NCBI GenBank assembly: GCA_032717465.1
Contig: CM064663.1
Span: 14,372,489-14,436,488 of the forward strand
Direction: 5' to 3'
DNA from: Coenobita brevimanus
Taxonomy: Eukaryota > Arthropoda > Malacostraca > Decapoda > Coenobitidae
DNA: 64,000 nucleotides
The first letter of the stretch is position 1; every line of letters begins with the position of its first letter. Under the pieces are notes generated by a model. It searched no databases. It saw only the letters and a list, made by a program, of their open reading frames with translations, and was not told where the DNA came from. The translations under genes and the position numbers were made by a program. Below, in pieces: positions 61,078-64,000 of the stretch.

Positions 61078-63960
61078 CACTACAACAGGGCAGACTGGGA
61101 GGGACTCCAAAATTTTTTCATGGATATTCCTTGGATCTCCTTTTTCTCCCAAGATGTAAATTCCACATTGGGCCACATACAGGATTTCATTAAAGTCGAT
61201 ATGGAAACATTCATTCCCCATCATAGTTACAGAAAAAGATGTAATACTCCTAAATGGTTTGACCACAATTGTGCTAGGGTAACAGAACATAAAACAATAG
61301 CCTATAACACTTAAACAAGGACCAAAACCAAAGAAGCCTTTAACTATTACAGAAATATCAGAAACCATGGTAAAACTATCATCAATCTTTCTAAATCAAA
61401 CTTTCTATGTAGACACGCTAACAAACTACTAAACAACCCAAATGATAACAAAATATTCTGGCCAACCCTTAATTCATTCAAAACTAACTTCACTACCTCC
61501 TCTTCCATTCCACCGTTACAGTCCCTCAATGGAAATCTGGTAAGTGACCCACGTGGAAAAGCCAAACTTCTTGTTGAAATTTTTTCAACAAACTCAACCA
61601 TAAATACAGAAAAATACGATATTCCTGTACTTGATTTTAATTTCCCTCAAATACCTCATTTCATGATTCACACCAGATACGTACAAGCTGTATTACAGAA
61701 TCTCTCAGCAGACAAAGCTACTGGTCCAGATGAAATTCCTTCAATTGTACTTAAAAATTGCTCCTCAGTGTTGGCTCCTGTATTGGCAAAACTTTTCGGC
61801 TTATGCATCCGTACCTCAAGTTTTCCAGCCTCTTGAAAAGAAGCAAACATCCATCCTGTTTCTAAAAAGGGGGCAACTTCTGATCCATCAAACTATAGAC
61901 CAATTGCAATAACTTCAGTTCTCGGTAAAAGTTTTTGAGATGCTAATTAACAAACACATAATCAAGCATCTAGAAATCAATAAATTAATCAATGATCGGC
62001 AGTATGGGTTTAGACAAGAACGTTCAGCTGTAGACATTCTTTGCCTTCTTACCCATCAGATTAACAAAACAATTGACCAACATGGTGAAACACACACAGT
62101 AGCCCTAGATATATCAAAACCATTTGACAGAGTATGGCACCAGGCCTTATTGTCTAAGATGTCACTCTATGGCCTTGCATCACTGGTTCCCCTAATGTCT
62201 TCTTACTTTCATAATAGAAAAATACGTTTCATGGTAGATGGTATTTATTGTCAGTCTCATTCCATAAATGCTGGCGTACCTCAGGGATCAGTTTTGGCGC
62301 CAACCCTCTTTCTCATTCATATAAATGACCTATCTGTCACTTACAACCCAATACACGCTTATGCTGATGAGCCTTCATAGTTCTTTCACATTTAGTACCT
62401 CCATTACACAATTTGATATTATAAATTCCCAAATAAACACAGCAATTTCTCTGAACCAGGACCTTTCTAAAATTAATCAATGGGGACAAACATATCTGGT
62501 TTCATTCAATGCTCAAAAAACTAATTACATTAATTTCTTCAACAGAAAGAATCCCTTAGACTCTCACATAATTTTAACCCGTGCCGTCCCAGCGATGTGA
62601 ATTAACGTCCACACATGATGTGCACTCATGTCCCGGCGATGTGAATTAACGCGGCAACATTGCAAAGTCCCTAATTTGCACAATTTTCAATTTTCGCGAG
62701 TGATTTCGCGAGTGATTTTTGGCACATATACACGGAACACCTTCCTCTATTCATCTACAAGATGCCAAGCAGGGACAATGCCTTACACCGCATAACCTTC
62801 CCCCCCCCCGCATGCCATTGTCTCAGCAATTCACCTGTTTCCAGAGACCTGGCCAATGAAGACATTCAGGGCCAGAGTGATTCCCCAATCGATGACAATG
62901 TGGAGGACAAAGTTTACATATCATTAGAGGAAGAAACAGTCAGAAATGATGATTAGGTAATGTGGGAAAAAAAAGGTCATGAATGGTGATGAGTTAGTGA
63001 GTGAAACAATGCTTATAATGCCTATATTACTGTTTGAAAACCAATATACTCTTGTACTACATATAAATTCGTACCAAGTAAATAAATAAATACTGTTTAT
63101 GAGTGGATAAGATAGTTACCCTCCCATAGAACTCGCTTTGGTGCCAGCCTGTTAAAAAACCCAGTCAGGTAAGGAAGTACTTGTACCTAGATCGAGTATT
63201 TTAAACCTCAGGTGAGCGATTTCTCTATGAATTTTCGATGTTTCTCACCAAAAGCAGAGGTTTGAGCAAAAAAAAAAAAAAAAAGGTCCAAAAATGTCGG
63301 GACTGGGGCGTACCACTGCCCAGAAAACATCGGGATGGGGCGGGTTAAATAATGTCAATATTCCCATATCCACTACAATTGATATCCTAGGTGTTACTCT
63401 AAACCCCAACCTAAGCTGGACAGCTTATGTTAAATCCCTTTCTAAAAATGCTTCCAGATAATTGGGACTTATGTACAAAGTTCGTGAGTTCTTCACTGAC
63501 GAGCAGATGGCCACAACATTCAAAAGTCAAATGCGTTTTCAGATCGAATACTGTTCACCACTGTGGAGTGGATGTGGAGCAGTTGCACTGAGGCAGTTGG
63601 ACAAAATTCAAAATAAAGTCATTAGGGTAATCAATAATCCTGCCGTCATGTAAGACCTTCCTCCATTATCAGTACGTAGAGATGTTGCTTCTTTAGCATT
63701 ATTTTATCGATATTTTTACCGTAAGTGCTCTGACGAACTGGCTTCAATTGTTCCTCCCCTTCACATTTTCTCCTGAAATACTCGGGCGGCTGGGAGCGTC
63801 CATGAATTCACACTCTGTCACCTGCAATGCAGAACCTCTGCTTATCAAAATTCATTTATCCCCAGAACTACTACTCTCTGGAATTCAGTTCCTGGGAGTT
63901 GTTTCCCACAAACATTTAATCCACTTCAATTCATATCCAGTTTTTATAAATATTTTATGA
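61078..63960 (+). pseudogene. J4 linker and reverse transcriptase, broken
   Basis: The linker (TPKWFDHNCARV near 61240) is followed by the RT start ADKATGPDEIPSIVLKN (about 61710) and PSNYRPIAITSVLGKSF. The frame 61940-62380 has RQYGFRQERSAVDILCLL, ALDISKPFDRVWHQALL and AGVPQGSVLAPTLFLIHIND. The active-site block reads AYADE at 62360: a small deletion removes part of the codons after YAD and shifts the frame. RT continues to 62570, is cut by MITE copy 5, and resumes at 63349 with the C-terminal region (MGLMYKVREFFTDEQ, IEYCSPLWSGCGAVALRQ). Confidence 0.82.
62574..63348 (+). mobile_element. piggyBac-derived MITE, copy 5 (775 bp)
   Basis: TTAACCCGTGCCGTCCCAGC at the left and CGGGATGGGGCGGGTTAA at the right. 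It retains the clearest transposase remnant: ATG at 62762, then a frame to 62956 ending QSDSPIDDNVEDKVYISLEE. This parallels SDSPLDDEEMDKDYVQPE in the N terminus of the full-length piggyBac A. It is inserted in the J4 reverse transcriptase. Confidence 0.93.
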
Positions 63961-64000
63961 ATGGAGGATGCCTTTAGGCACATGGACTTAATTTTTTTTC

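Larger units (their letters stand above)
59440..64000 (+). mobile_element. LINE J4 (same family as J3), split by two MITEs, runs to window end
   Basis: J4 begins near an ATG at 59440 and continues through endonuclease, linker, RT and C-terminal regions to a 3' end similar to that of J3 (ATATTTTATGAA near 63950). MITEs interrupt it at 60090 and 62574, and the host coding continues across each TTAA. No poly(A) is reached before the window ends. Confidence 0.85.

Overview
This is eukaryotic DNA, very probably from an invertebrate and most likely a decapod crustacean. That is an inference from long pure GT and TA microsatellites, abundant CR1/Jockey-like and RTE-like LINEs, piggyBac and hAT transposons, and Ty3/gypsy elements. 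There are no operons, rRNA or tRNA genes or CRISPR arrays. Nearly every recognisable gene belongs to a mobile element, and nearly all of them are broken.

Layout. Bases 1-2500 are mostly unique. They hold the only candidate host-gene sequence: two phase-compatible exon-like stretches (941-1043 and 1694-1835). Bases 2530-3830 are a GGATCC-rich repeat carrying a piggyBac-derived MITE. Bases 4058-4510 hold a DIRS/Ngaro-like relic. Bases 6248-9911 are a complete but dead hAT element with an exact 8-bp target duplication. Bases 10441-12450 show nothing recognisable.

Bases 12451-40809 form one nested structure. The outer element (I) is an env-bearing Ty3/gypsy retroelement on the minus strand, with 535/536-bp LTRs. 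It is interrupted by an RTE LINE (15301-18735), a piggyBac MITE (21113-21880), a full-length piggyBac (A, 23069-27169, itself carrying an RTE fragment) and a second gypsy element (II, 28907-39721). Element II has a 4-bp GTAT target duplication. Its LTRs carry an RTE fragment, a second-family TTAA element and another full-length piggyBac (B, 35595-39532). With the inserts subtracted, the two element II LTRs come to 828 and 827 bp and the outer element to about 9.2 kb.

Bases 41250-51052 hold a LINE cluster: J1, an RTE fragment, and J2 with J3 inserted into it and a MITE in its 3' part. Bases 51281-59317 are a third LTR element (III) with a TCCAC target duplication. It has gag, protease and the start of integrase but no reverse transcriptase, and it hosts another TTAA element. 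Bases 59440-64000 are LINE J4 with two more MITEs inside its coding region.

Together the insertions give a relative-age record. The piggyBac family is represented by two long copies with intact catalytic aspartates but different disabling mutations, and by five MITEs of about 767-777 bp that share its ends and the beginning of its transposase gene.
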